64,000 nt of DNA, from contig NZ_CP072600.1 of assembly GCF_019891175.1 (NCBI RefSeq), positions 620,001-684,000 of the forward strand, given 5' to 3'. Below are positions 43,074 to 52,332 of the stretch, one piece after another. Below the pieces are notes generated by a model, which was given only the letters and a program-made list of their open reading frames with translations, searched no databases and had not been told where the DNA came from. The position numbers were made by a program, and so were the translations under genes. Position 1 is the stretch's first letter. The number at the start of each line of letters is the position of its first letter. The stretch is from Leptothermofonsia sichuanensis E412 (GTDB lineage Bacteria > Cyanobacteriota > Cyanobacteriia > Leptolyngbyales > Leptolyngbyaceae).

Positions 43074-43980
43074 TCTCCCGAAGGTCAGTATTATCACCCC
43101 GTCATACAACCAGGGGGAGTTTATTGAAAGAACCATCCTTAGCGTTTTGGGTCAGGATTATCCCAATCTGGAATACATGGTGTTTGACGGGGCTTCCAGG
43201 GATGACACTCAACGGGTGCTGAAACGCTATAACGCCTATATCGATAGGATTGTGAGTGAAAAAGATAACGGGCAGGCGGATGCCCTCAACCGGGGGTTTC
43301 AGCATTGTAAGGGTGAAATTCTGGCTTACATTAACTCTGATGATTGCTATGCCAGTAAAACCGTGATTTCAAGGGCTGTTCAGTATTTCCAGGCCCATCC
43401 AGAGGTCGATGTCATCTGTGGGCAGCGCTATTTCATTGATGAGAATGGCTACTTTCATTTTTGCTATCCTACCCGTCCATTCTCAAAAGCAGATCTGTAT
43501 TTAAGTTGCTACATTTTTCAGGAATGTACCTTCTGGCGCAAAAGTATCTATGACAAAGCTGGAGGCTATATCGATGATACTTTTCGGTTTGCAATGGACT
43601 ATGAACTCTGGCTCAGGTTCCTGAAAGTTGGAGCCACTTTTTTAGCGGTTGATGATGTCTTTGGTTTATTTAGAAGTTACGACAATCAGAAGTCCATTGC
43701 CCAATGGCAACAGTCTGGCCTGCCCGAAATTGAACGAGTCTACAAACAGTATTGCGATCGCTGTCTTCCAGAAGAAGAGATGGTCAATGCCTATCTGGAG
43801 CACTTTTATCGGGTCAATCCGGCTAAGAACTTTGAGCATTATCGCCTCGCCTTTGATCTCTGGAATACCCTCGTTCTCAGCAAGAAAAATATTCTGACCT
43901 TACCCATTGACACCTGGGGGCTGGATGCAGACATCCGCCACCGCAGAAAAGCGGGAATATTGCAGCAATTATCGCGATAG
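43057..43980 (+). CDS. Family 2 glycosyltransferase
   Basis: 307 aa from ATG 43057. GT-A motifs: VSIITPSYNQGEFIERTILS, GQDYPNLEYMVFDGASRDDT, SEKDNGQADALNRGFQHCKG, the metal-binding INSDD (DXD-like), and FQECTFWRKSIYDKAGGYID, which usually precedes the ED/acceptor region (FAMDYELWLRF). Typical of enzymes that add sugars to a growing surface polysaccharide. Cytosolic, no membrane segment. The start lies 17 nt inside the coiled-coil gene. Confidence 0.85.
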   Translation: MESNPNLPKVSIITPSYNQGEFIERTILSVLGQDYPNLEYMVFDGASRDDTQRVLKRYNAYIDRIVSEKDNGQADALNRGFQHCKGEILAYINSDDCYASKTVISRAVQYFQAHPEVDVICGQRYFIDENGYFHFCYPTRPFSKADLYLSCYIFQECTFWRKSIYDKAGGYIDDTFRFAMDYELWLRFLKVGATFLAVDDVFGLFRSYDNQKSIAQWQQSGLPEIERVYKQYCDRCLPEEEMVNAYLEHFYRVNPAKNFEHYRLAFDLWNTLVLSKKNILTLPIDTWGLDADIRHRRKAGILQQLSR

Positions 43981-44125
43981 CCATGCGGGTTAGGCCAAAT
44001 TAGCCCATACCAACTCTGGTCATCCAGTTTTCTTCACCCTGCTCCCTGTCCCCTATCTTCTGTCCCCTGCTGTACCTGCCTGAACCCCGGCTGACATAGC
44101 CCCCTTTAATAGAGAAGCCTCGCAA

Positions 44126-45064
44126 ATGCTGACTATTTTTGCCACTCCTAAACGCTTTCAGGGACTGATCGGCACGCTTCAGCGCAATGCCATTCAAAGC
44201 TGGCTGATGCTGCGTCCCCAACCGGAAGTGATTTTGCTGGGAGATGACGCCGGGACGGCTGACGTTGCCAGGGAGTTTAACCTGAAACACATTCCCCAGG
44301 TGCAACGGAATGAATTTGGGACTCCGCTGGTCAGGTCTTTATTTGAAATTGCCCAGCGGGTTGGCAAAGGTCCCCTGTTTACCTATGTCAACTCAGACAT
44401 TATCTTGATGAGTGACTTTATCCAGGCAGTGCAGCAGATCCGGTTCAGGCGGTTTATGCTGACCGGGCAACGGTTGAACCTGGATGTGACTGAGCAGATT
44501 TCGTTTACTGAAGAATGGGAGCATTCGTTGCGCGATCGCGCCGCCCAGTCGGGGGAGCTTGCCGGTCCCCATGCTATGGACTATTTCGTGTTTACCCGTG
44601 ACACCTATACCGATATTCCCCCGTTTGGGATTGGTCGCCCCTGCTGGGACAACTGGATGGTTTATAAAGCACTGAATCTGGGCATTCCACTGATTGATGC
44701 CACCGGAGCCATCATGGCGATTCATCAGAACCATGACTATAACCACCATCCCCAGGGAAAGGAAGGTGTTTACGAAGGACCTGAGGCACAGTACAGCCTG
44801 CAATTGATCGGTGGCAGGCACTATGCTTACTTCATGCTGGATCTGGCAACCTGGCAGTTGACCTCCGAGGGACTCAGGCGACCGAAGTGGACCCGTGAGC
44901 GGTGCGATCGCTACCTGGATATGATGCCTCTGGCACGCCCCCAGATGAAAATCTGGGCAACCCCTCTGCTCAACCTGCTGCGAATGGATAACCCGCTTCC
45001 TCAAGTTGCCTCGAGACTTCAGAAAATTCCAACCAGACTTGTCCGCATCCTCCCCAGAAAATAA
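44126..45064 (+). CDS. Glycosyltransferase-like protein
   Basis: 312 aa. Seen: MLTIFATPKRFQGLIGTLQR then RNAIQSW, VILLGDDAGTADVAREF, FGTPLVRSLFEIAQRVGKGP, FTYVNSDIILMSDFIQAV (DXD-like NSDI), MDYFVFTRDTY and a C-terminal WDNWMVYKALNLGIPLIDAT with HQNHDYNHH. The layout resembles GT-A glycosyltransferases of cyanobacterial polysaccharide clusters, but I cannot name the family. ATG 44126 lies 145 bp after the preceding GT2, a gap with 'CCCTGTCCCCTATCTTCTGTCCCC' low-complexity repeats. Confidence 0.65.
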   Translation: MLTIFATPKRFQGLIGTLQRNAIQSWLMLRPQPEVILLGDDAGTADVAREFNLKHIPQVQRNEFGTPLVRSLFEIAQRVGKGPLFTYVNSDIILMSDFIQAVQQIRFRRFMLTGQRLNLDVTEQISFTEEWEHSLRDRAAQSGELAGPHAMDYFVFTRDTYTDIPPFGIGRPCWDNWMVYKALNLGIPLIDATGAIMAIHQNHDYNHHPQGKEGVYEGPEAQYSLQLIGGRHYAYFMLDLATWQLTSEGLRRPKWTRERCDRYLDMMPLARPQMKIWATPLLNLLRMDNPLPQVASRLQKIPTRLVRILPRK

Positions 45065-45067
45065 GGC

Positions 45068-45135
45068 GTGAGGATTTAATAAGCTGTATAAATAACCACA
45101 AAGTCATAAAGGACACAAAGCAAGTTCTTTCTGAT
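45068..45135. repeat. Repeat family B copy
   Basis: GTGAGGATTTAATAAGCTG ... ATAAAGGACACAAAGCAAGT then TCTTTCTGATGACATCC. It matches 7947-8010 closely and 62370-62440 more loosely. Confidence 0.65.
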
Positions 45136-45188
45136 GACATCCGCTATCTCAGGTTGTATGCTTAGCTGAATGGTGAGGTGGAGGAGAA

Positions 45189-45947
45189 ATGAAGCTGTCG
45201 GTTGTGATTCCTGCCCATAATGAGCAGGGTTGCCTGTATGACACAGTCGTTCAGGTGGTCAGCGTTCTGGAGCGTGAGCGGATCCGTCATGAGGTGTTGA
45301 TTGTTGATGACAACAGTACGGATGACACGCTGATCATCTGCCGCCAGTTGTCAGTTGCTTTTCCAACGGTGCGTTACATTCAAAATCCGCCCCCGAATGG
45401 GTTTGGTTTTGCCGTGCGCTGTGGTCTGGAAAACTTTGAAGGCGATGCGGTTGCGATCGTCATGGCAGATGCCTCCGATGACCCTGAAGATCTGGCCAAA
45501 GGGTATTACAAACTGCTGGAAGGGTTTGACTGTGTGTTTGGTTCCCGCTTTATCAAGGGTGGGGCAGTGGTTGATTACCCGGTTCATAAGCTGCTAATTA
45601 ATCGATTGGCAAACTGGTTCGTCAAGACTCTGTTTGGTCTGCGCTACAACGACACTACCAATGCCTTTAAGCTGTATCGGCGAGAGGTGATTGAGGGAAT
45701 TCAGCCCATCTTGAGTCACCACTTCAATTTGACCGTGGAACTGCCATTAAAGGCAATTGTGCGCGGCTTTAGCTATGCTGTGATTCCGATTCGCTGGTAC
45801 AACCGGAAGGCGGGAATCTCCAAGTTAAAGATTAAGGAGATGGGTAGTCGCTACCTGTTCATCGTTCTCTATGTATGGCTGGAAAAGTACCTGTCTCGTG
45901 GAGACTATCATCGCCGCAACCGGATTGCTGAGAAAGTGAATGCCTGA
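45189..45947 (+). CDS. Polyprenyl-phosphate glycosyltransferase (DPM1-like GT2)
   Basis: 252 aa GT2 enzyme close to dolichol-phosphate mannose synthase-type proteins: LSVVIPAHNEQGCLYDTVVQ, VLIVDDNSTDDTLIICRQL, PNGFGFAVRCGLENFEGDAV, the catalytic VMADASDDPEDLAKGYYKL, and FGSRFIKGG. It continues with NDTTNAFKLYRREVIEGIQP and PIRWYNRKAGISKLKIKEMG. Such enzymes charge a polyprenyl-phosphate with a single sugar as donor for membrane GT-C enzymes, which would suit the two large membrane proteins nearby. Its stop overlaps the next gene by 8 nt. Confidence 0.85.
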   Translation: MKLSVVIPAHNEQGCLYDTVVQVVSVLERERIRHEVLIVDDNSTDDTLIICRQLSVAFPTVRYIQNPPPNGFGFAVRCGLENFEGDAVAIVMADASDDPEDLAKGYYKLLEGFDCVFGSRFIKGGAVVDYPVHKLLINRLANWFVKTLFGLRYNDTTNAFKLYRREVIEGIQPILSHHFNLTVELPLKAIVRGFSYAVIPIRWYNRKAGISKLKIKEMGSRYLFIVLYVWLEKYLSRGDYHRRNRIAEKVNA

Positions 45948-47007
45948 GAAAGTATTAATCCCTGGTGGGGCTGGCTTTGTGGGCAGTTCCCTGGCGATCG
46001 CCCTGAAAACCCGCCACCCGGACTGGGAGATTACCTGTTTCGATAACCTCAGGCGGCGTGGGTCTGAGCTGAACCTGCCCCGGTTTAAGTCCCTGGGGAT
46101 TCAGTTTGTGCATGGCGATGTGCGATCGCCCTCGGATCTCGATCCCTCAGCGTTTGAGGTCGATACCATCCTGGATTGCTCCGCAGAACCCTCTGTGCTG
46201 GCAGGCTTTAGTTCACCCCAGTACGTGCTGCAAACCAATCTACTGGGCACCATCAATCTGCTGGAACTGGCAAGGCAGGTCAGGGCGCGGTTGCTGTTTC
46301 TCTCCACCAGCCGGGTGTATCCCATCCAGGCACTCAAGTCCCTGAATTTGAAGGAACTTCCCACCCGGTTTGAGCTTGCCCCCGACCAGTCCCTGCCAGG
46401 GGCGTCGGCTGAGGGAATTTCAGAAGCGTTTGCTTTGCAGGGGGCACGGTCCCTCTACGGCACCACCAAGTTAGCCTCAGAACTGTTAATTGAAGAATAC
46501 CGGGATGCCTATGGGCTACCAGCCATCATCAACCGCTGTGGCGTGCTGACAGGTCCCTGGCAGATGGGCAAGGTAGACCAGGGAGTGTTTGTCCTCTGGG
46601 TGGCTGCCCATTACTTTGGTAAACCACTCAGTTACATCGGGTTCGGCGGTACTGGAAAACAGGTCAGAGATCTGTTGCATGTGGATGATCTACTGCAACT
46701 GGTGGACTACCAGCTAGACCATTTTTCTGAACTGGATGGGTCGGTGTTTAACGTGGGTGGGGGCACCGCGAATAGCCTGTCCCTGCTGGAAACCACCCAC
46801 CTCTGTCAGGAAATTACCGGTAAACGGATTGAAATCCGGTCGGTGTTAGAAGAACGCCCTGGAGATATGCCTGTTTTCATCACTGATTCTGCAAAGGTGA
46901 TTCAACAAACGGGCTGGAAACCGATGAAAGCCCCCCTCACAACCTTGCAGGAAATCTATGACTGGATTGTACAAAACGAGGAAACATTAAGAACCGTTTT
47001 ACTGTAG
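45940..47007 (+). CDS. NAD-dependent epimerase (CDP-paratose/tyvelose epimerase-like)
   Basis: 355 aa extended SDR. Rossmann motif IPGGAGFVGSSLAIAL, CFDNLRRRGSELNLPRFKSL (the 'FDNL.RRGS..NL' signature of CDP-paratose 2-epimerase-type enzymes), DCSAEPSVLAGFSSP, catalytic YGTTKLASE and GKQVRDLLHVDDLLQL. Members use tightly bound NAD to epimerise C2 of a nucleotide sugar. No CDP-glucose pathway genes are visible in the window, so the true substrate is open. Overlaps the DPM1-like gene by 8 nt and is thus coupled to it. Confidence 0.8.
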   Translation: MPEKVLIPGGAGFVGSSLAIALKTRHPDWEITCFDNLRRRGSELNLPRFKSLGIQFVHGDVRSPSDLDPSAFEVDTILDCSAEPSVLAGFSSPQYVLQTNLLGTINLLELARQVRARLLFLSTSRVYPIQALKSLNLKELPTRFELAPDQSLPGASAEGISEAFALQGARSLYGTTKLASELLIEEYRDAYGLPAIINRCGVLTGPWQMGKVDQGVFVLWVAAHYFGKPLSYIGFGGTGKQVRDLLHVDDLLQLVDYQLDHFSELDGSVFNVGGGTANSLSLLETTHLCQEITGKRIEIRSVLEERPGDMPVFITDSAKVIQQTGWKPMKAPLTTLQEIYDWIVQNEETLRTVLL

Positions 47008-47116
47008 AGTAGTTTTTGGGTAAAGAAGTGTATCTGGCAGCCTGTTTTGGCTGATTGGTCCAGGATCAGTCCCACCCCCCTGACAGCCAGATGGCGATTG
47101 CCCCCCTTCCAGTGAA

Positions 47117-49372
47117 ATGCTGAATCAAACATCCTGGCATCGCTCCCCTCTGGTTGTATTTCTGGTTGCTATTCTGGCAGCCCTGCTGACAACTTTATGG
47201 CTGCTTGGCAGTAGTGTGGGAGCAGACCGGGTGCTGGCTCCCAGGGCTTCTGATTATCCAGTGACAGAAAATTTCCAGTTAGATGCTCAGATTCCAGTTA
47301 GACGCAGTTCACTGAGAAAGCTGAAATCTCGCAGTCAGGATATTTTGCGCTGGGATTCCTGGGGCAGTGAGTCTGCCAATCAAGGAAAACTGGTTTCGCC
47401 TTCCTTCAAAGCACCGCCTATCTTGAGCCTGTATGTGGCTGGCTGGCCCAATGTCCCTGGCAACAGGCTATATCTGGAGCAGGTCGATACGGGTGAACAG
47501 CAAGACCTGAAGATTGGCAACATCGGCGGACGGTGGGAAGAAATTCAATGGTGGCTGCCCCGTTCCTGGCAGGGGCAGCCTGTTCGCCTGGTGGCAATTG
47601 ATGGGAATGCAGATGCTGCCGGATGGATGGGGGTCAGTTCGCCAATCCAGACCAGTCTCTCTCACTTTCTGGGCAGTCAGGTGAAACGGTTGGATATGGT
47701 CCCGCTTTACACCCTCCAATTTGCCCTGTTTCTTGTTGTGGGGTTGGTGCCAGCGATCGTTTTAGTCCAGCACTGGTGTCTCCACCCGGCGTTAATCCTG
47801 ATGCTGACAATCACGGTCAGTGCGCTGGTTGGCTATCTGAATTTCTGGGTTTATTTTTTCAACCATATCGCTGGCGCTGTTTTTAGTGTGATGGTTCTGT
47901 TGCTCAGCATTGGGCAAACGGTGCGCCTGAGTCGTCGGGAAGGGTTCAAACGGATAGCCCTCTCCGTGGATCTGGGATTTCCAGTCGCCCTGATGTTTCT
48001 GGTCGGCTTGCTCTACACCACTGTTCTGTACAGTATCCATCCTGGAGAAGCCCCCGATACATTACCGCAACTGCGATTTTTTCCAATTTTTCCACCGGAC
48101 AATCTTCTACCCAAGATCTTTGCAGACCGATTGTATGAAGGGGTAGACCCCAGACCCCTGTTGGGGGAATGGCTGAGTAGCGATCGCCCCCCTCTGCAAA
48201 CCGGGATGGTGTTGTTGCAGTATCCGCTCATCAAGTTACTGGGTGTCCAGGGAGGACTGGGTTATCAGTTACTCAGCACGATTGCCCAGTGTTCCTGGGT
48301 GGCTGCCCTCTGGTGCCTGTGCCGCATTTTAGGATGTACCGGCTGGCAGATTGCGATCGTAAACACCTTTGCCATCGTTTCCAGCCTGTTCTTCTTTCAC
48401 AGTATCTATGTCTGGCCCAAGCTGATTGCAGGCTCCCTGGTGGTTTTCGGATTTGTTCTGCTGGTGCAATCTGTGTTTGAAACTCGCCGACCGACAACCG
48501 TTGAAATCATACTGGCAACGACTGCCACTGGTTTAGGAATGCTTGCCCACGGTGGAGTGGTGTTTGCCATACCAGCGATCGCCCTGATGGTGTTACTCCG
48601 TCCTCGCTGTTTTCCCCATATCCAGCAGATTGTGCTTTCCTGCCTGATTTTTGCCATCTTGCTGGCTCCCTGGGGGGCTTATCAAAAGTTGTATGAGCCA
48701 CCGGGGAACCGCCTGGTGAAATGGCATATTGCCGGTGTGGTCGAGATTGACCCGCGCCCGACGGGACAGGCAATTATGGAGTCCTACCAGAGCCTCAGTC
48801 TGACCCAGATTGCGGCCAACAAATGGGAGAATGTGAAGACCATTCTGGGTTCTTTACCGCGTCCCGGTGAACCTCCGGCGGTTGTGCGTGAGCATGAATT
48901 TTTTAGCTTCATTCGCAGCCTGGGTGTCCTGAACCTGGGTTGGGTGCTGTTGCCAATCTTTTTCCGTTCAAAGCGGTTTCATTGTGGGGTTGAGCGCAAA
49001 CATATCGGGACGCTTTTTGCCGTTGGTGTGGGTGGTTTAGTGTTTTGGATATTCGCCATGTTTGGTCCTGCGACAACCGGAGTTCAGTCTGCATCCTTTG
49101 CCACCATTATGATCCTGTTTACAGGGCTGGCAGTCCTGTTAACGGGTCTACCCCGCCGGGTTGTCTATGGATTGCTTGCCTTCCAGGGGGCAGTGTTTAA
49201 ATTTAACTGGATCATTGCAACCACCTTTATTGCCCCCAATCAGTTTATGGTTGCACCTGATCTGCTGATGCTGGTCACTTCAGCGATCGCCACGGGTCTC
49301 CTGAGTTCTCTACTTTATAAACTTTCCCGTTCTCCTACCTTCCCTGTCCATCTCGCTCTTGCTCAGGAATGA
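47117..49372 (+). CDS. Large membrane protein of the polysaccharide locus, GT-C-like
   Basis: 751 aa. An N-terminal anchor (LVVFLVAILAALLTTLWLLG) is followed by a ~170-residue soluble beta region (LRWDSWGSESANQGKLVSPS) and then about 12 membrane helices. A conspicuous loop GVDPRPLLGEWLSSDRPPLQ in the middle resembles the first-loop acidic and 'RPP' region of GT-C/ArnT-like enzymes. The soluble and membrane parts are in the reverse order to the 939-aa protein upstream. No family is recognised; a lipid-linked sugar transferase role is inferred from topology and neighbours. Confidence 0.65.
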   Translation: MLNQTSWHRSPLVVFLVAILAALLTTLWLLGSSVGADRVLAPRASDYPVTENFQLDAQIPVRRSSLRKLKSRSQDILRWDSWGSESANQGKLVSPSFKAPPILSLYVAGWPNVPGNRLYLEQVDTGEQQDLKIGNIGGRWEEIQWWLPRSWQGQPVRLVAIDGNADAAGWMGVSSPIQTSLSHFLGSQVKRLDMVPLYTLQFALFLVVGLVPAIVLVQHWCLHPALILMLTITVSALVGYLNFWVYFFNHIAGAVFSVMVLLLSIGQTVRLSRREGFKRIALSVDLGFPVALMFLVGLLYTTVLYSIHPGEAPDTLPQLRFFPIFPPDNLLPKIFADRLYEGVDPRPLLGEWLSSDRPPLQTGMVLLQYPLIKLLGVQGGLGYQLLSTIAQCSWVAALWCLCRILGCTGWQIAIVNTFAIVSSLFFFHSIYVWPKLIAGSLVVFGFVLLVQSVFETRRPTTVEIILATTATGLGMLAHGGVVFAIPAIALMVLLRPRCFPHIQQIVLSCLIFAILLAPWGAYQKLYEPPGNRLVKWHIAGVVEIDPRPTGQAIMESYQSLSLTQIAANKWENVKTILGSLPRPGEPPAVVREHEFFSFIRSLGVLNLGWVLLPIFFRSKRFHCGVERKHIGTLFAVGVGGLVFWIFAMFGPATTGVQSASFATIMILFTGLAVLLTGLPRRVVYGLLAFQGAVFKFNWIIATTFIAPNQFMVAPDLLMLVTSAIATGLLSSLLYKLSRSPTFPVHLALAQE

Positions 49373-49615
49373 GGATTTTATAATCTGAAATTTCACCCCA
49401 GAGGCACGGAGAACACAGAGCTATTCCTCGGTGCCCTCTGTGTCTCTGTGGTAAAACCCTAAGTTTTTCGGTTGATTGAATTACAATTCTCTATCCCCTT
49501 GTCCCCCGTCTCCTGTCCCTTGCTGCTTGCTTAAATCCATACCCCTCAGAAAACTCACACCAGACTCCCATCATCAGGGTCTTTACTTACTACTCAATGG
49601 AGGATTGCTCAACAA
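49373..49615. repeat. Gap with inverted 'CAGAGGCACGGAGAACACAG' repeat
   Basis: At 49396-49452 the arms CAGAGGCACGGAGAACACAG and CTCTGTGTCTCTGTGG form a hairpin of the family B style. The region 49490-49530 is a 'CCCCTTGTCCCCCGTCTCCTG' run. ATGGAGGA at about 49598-49605 is the probable ribosome-binding site of the next gene. Confidence 0.55.
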
Positions 49616-50680
49616 ATGCCCACTGTACTGGTCACAGGTTCTGCCGGATTGATTGGCTCAGAAGCGGTTCATTTCTTCGCCCGCCAGGGGTTTAACGTTG
49701 TGGGGATTGATAACGATCTGCGATCGCACTTTTTTGGTGCATCGGCTTCAACTCAATGGAATCGGGATTTGCTGAAGGACAAATACGGCGACCAGTACTG
49801 CCACTATGACCTGGATATTCGCGATCGGGAAGCGATTGAAACCCTGTTCAGGGACTATTCCAGCGATATTGACCTGATCATTCATACGGCAGCTCAACCG
49901 TCCCATGACTGGGCAGCCAGTGATCCCTATATGGACTTCACAGTGAATGCCAACGGCACGCTGGTCCTCCTAGAAGCCACCCGCCAATACTGCCCTGATG
50001 CCGTCTTTATCTTCACCTCAACCAACAAAGTTTACGGCGACACCCCCAACTTCCTGCCCCTGCAAGAACTGGAAACTCGCTGGGAAATTGACCCCCAGCA
50101 CCCATTCTGGGTAGGCATCGATGAGTCAATGTCCATTGACCATTCCAAGCACTCCCTGTTTGGTGCCTCAAAGGTGGCAGCAGATGTCCTCGTTCAGGAG
50201 TATGGGCGCTACTTTGGCATGAAAACCGCCAGCTTTCGGGGTGGGTGTCTCACTGGACCGGCTCACTCCGGGGCACAGTTGCACGGGTTTCTGGCCTATC
50301 TGATGCGCTGCACAATTTGCTCTGAACCTTACACCATCTTTGGTTACAAGGGAAAGCAGGTACGGGATAACATTCACAGTTTTGATCTGGTGAATGCTTT
50401 CTATCACTTTTACCAGAACCCCCGTAGCGGAGAAGTCTATAACATGGGCGGTTCCCGCCATAGCAACTGCTCCATGCTGGAGGCGATCGCCATCTGTGAA
50501 ACCCTTGCCGGCAAAAAGTTGCAGTATTCCTACGCGGAAAATAACCGTTCAGGCGATCACATCTGGTACATTTCCGATGTTCGCAAGTTTCAGTCCCACT
50601 ATCCTGAGTGGAAGTATGAATATAATCTGGACATGATTCTGCAAGATATCTATCACGCTCAGGTGGCTAGGCTGGCTTAG
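49616..50680 (+). CDS. NAD-dependent epimerase (second CDP-paratose epimerase-like), Phe at the catalytic Tyr position
   Basis: 354 aa extended [23 protein letters not shown] (NAD-binding), [60 protein letters not shown], then [20 protein letters not shown] where the family Tyr-x-x-x-Lys is Phe182-x-x-x-Lys186. [20 protein letters not shown] and [20 protein letters not shown] follow. Sequence otherwise fits CDP-tyvelose/paratose 2-epimerase-like proteins. Without the Tyr hydroxyl the usual hydride-transfer chemistry may differ. Its 3' end overlaps the convergent methyltransferase gene by 14 nt. Confidence 0.8.
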   Translation: MPTVLVTGSAGLIGSEAVHFFARQGFNVVGIDNDLRSHFFGASASTQWNRDLLKDKYGDQYCHYDLDIRDREAIETLFRDYSSDIDLIIHTAAQPSHDWAASDPYMDFTVNANGTLVLLEATRQYCPDAVFIFTSTNKVYGDTPNFLPLQELETRWEIDPQHPFWVGIDESMSIDHSKHSLFGASKVAADVLVQEYGRYFGMKTASFRGGCLTGPAHSGAQLHGFLAYLMRCTICSEPYTIFGYKGKQVRDNIHSFDLVNAFYHFYQNPRSGEVYNMGGSRHSNCSMLEAIAICETLAGKKLQYSYAENNRSGDHIWYISDVRKFQSHYPEWKYEYNLDMILQDIYHAQVARLA

Positions 50681-51338
50681 ATGCGATCGTAAATAACTGC
50701 GCTCCTAAAAGCTTCCACACAATCGGCAACTTGAGATAGATTTCCAGTAGAAGCGGAGATGAAGGGCGCCCCTTTGTGGAAAACGGCAGAAACCTGGGAA
50801 TCATCACGTCAATTCTGAAGCCAATGGTTTTCAGGACTTCTTCCAGCGAGATATGGGTAATTGGCAAATGGTGATCAATAAAGTCATAGTATTCCCTGAA
50901 TGAATACTTGAAGTTTGGTTGGATCACCAGTAGTTTTCCTCCAGGATTGAGGTGTTCATAGCAAAATGCCAGCACTTCAATCAATTCTTCTTTGCTGCGT
51001 AAATGCTCAAAAAAGTTGGAAACAAAGATGCGATCGAACTTCTTAGATAACGTTTTTCGTTGCTCAAAATCCAGCACATCTATATTCATGACCTGCACAT
51101 CCGGATCGGCAAAGTGCTTCGCATCCGGGTTCAGATCAATCAAGTACTTTTCCCGTGCCTGCACCTGATTGATAAATTCACAGTACCCCCCACCAATATC
51201 TAAAACAACAGCATCTCTACCAACGTATTGTTGCAGAAACTGTTGAATTAATACCTTCCAAAGCTTTGCTTTAGCCTGTTGTTCCTGAAGGTTAAAGCGA
51301 TTGGAGTACAGCTTTGCAAGGTATTCCTGCTGTTGCAT
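50667..51338 (-). CDS. Class I SAM-dependent methyltransferase
   Basis: 223 aa. Motif [21 protein letters not shown], motif [42 protein letters not shown] (motif IV region), [20 protein letters not shown] (motif V/VI). Resembles small-molecule or sugar methyltransferases found in lipopolysaccharide clusters. It is the only gene of the cluster on the minus strand and converges with the epimerase (14-nt overlap). It could methylate a sugar of the polymer. Substrate unknown. Confidence 0.8.
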   Translation of the reverse strand: MQQQEYLAKLYSNRFNLQEQQAKAKLWKVLIQQFLQQYVGRDAVVLDIGGGYCEFINQVQAREKYLIDLNPDAKHFADPDVQVMNIDVLDFEQRKTLSKKFDRIFVSNFFEHLRSKEELIEVLAFCYEHLNPGGKLLVIQPNFKYSFREYYDFIDHHLPITHISLEEVLKTIGFRIDVMIPRFLPFSTKGRPSSPLLLEIYLKLPIVWKLLGAQLFTIASKPA

Positions 51339-51417
51339 AATACAAGATCTGGGTAAACATCTGCCCTAGACTAGCATTGACCACCTTTTAGAGAAAAGAT
51401 GCTTCAGAAATCATCCT

Positions 51418-52332
51418 ATGAACCAGTCTGATCCCGTAGTGTCTGTGATTATGCCCTGTTATAACCAGGGCAGGTATCTGGATGAAGCGGTAGAAAGCGT
51501 CCTTGCCCAGACCTACCACAACTTTGAAATTATTGTGATCAACGACGGTTCCACGGATGCTGAAACCATCGAGATTCTACGGGATTATCAAAAACCAGGG
51601 GTTTCCATCCTCCACACTGACAATCGGGGCCCTGCCTCTGCCCGCAATACGGGGATTCAGCAGGCACGCGGACAGTACATTTTGCCTCTGGATGCCGACG
51701 ATCGCATCGCTCCGACCTATTTAGAACAGGCCGTGAACATTCTGGATGGGAACTCCAATGTGGGCATCGTTTACTGCGAAGCCGAATTTTTTGGCGAGAA
51801 AACAGGCAAATTTGACCTGCCTGGATTCAACTTTCCGGGCATTCTACTGGGCAACATGATCTTCAACTCCAGCTTCTACAGAAAAACTGATTGGGAGAAA
51901 GTGGGAGGCTACAGAGACAACTATCGTGGCTGGGAAGACTATGACTTCTGGCTTTCTCTGCTTGAACTGGGTCGGGAGGTTATCCGTATTCCTGAGACCC
52001 TTTACTTCTACCGGCAAATTAATACTTCCAGAAGTAATTCCATGAACCGCCAAAACTGGGTAGAAGACTACACCCGCCTGTTCCAGAACCACCCCAATCT
52101 CTATATCCCCAACATCAATATCCTGTTTGAGCACATTGTTGATTTGCGGGAAGATATCCATCAAACCCATTCCCGTCTGGCTCAGGCTTTGCAGCAACTC
52201 CAGGAATCAGAACACCAACGGTTACAGGCAGAAGCCCAACTTTCTGCCGTACTCAGCAGTAAGTTTGGACGGTTGTATACTTGGTGGGGCAGGTTTAAGG
52301 CAAAGCTAGCAGAGAGCAGCAGACAACCATGA
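51418..52332 (+). CDS. Family 2 glycosyltransferase
   Basis: 304 aa. GT-A motifs: VSVIMPCYNQGRYLDEAVES, NFEIIVINDGSTDAETIEIL, TDNRGPASARNTGIQQARGQ, PLDADDRIAPTYLEQAVNIL (DXD), NFPGILLGNMIFNSSFYRKT and GWEDYDFWLSLLELG (the acceptor/catalytic ED). The C-terminal 50 residues form a helical, coiled-coil-like tail (RLAQALQQLQESEHQRLQ). Overlaps the next GT2 by 4 nt, so the two are coupled. Separated from the divergent methyltransferase by 79 bp that must hold both promoters. Confidence 0.85.
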   Translation: MNQSDPVVSVIMPCYNQGRYLDEAVESVLAQTYHNFEIIVINDGSTDAETIEILRDYQKPGVSILHTDNRGPASARNTGIQQARGQYILPLDADDRIAPTYLEQAVNILDGNSNVGIVYCEAEFFGEKTGKFDLPGFNFPGILLGNMIFNSSFYRKTDWEKVGGYRDNYRGWEDYDFWLSLLELGREVIRIPETLYFYRQINTSRSNSMNRQNWVEDYTRLFQNHPNLYIPNINILFEHIVDLREDIHQTHSRLAQALQQLQESEHQRLQAEAQLSAVLSSKFGRLYTWWGRFKAKLAESSRQP

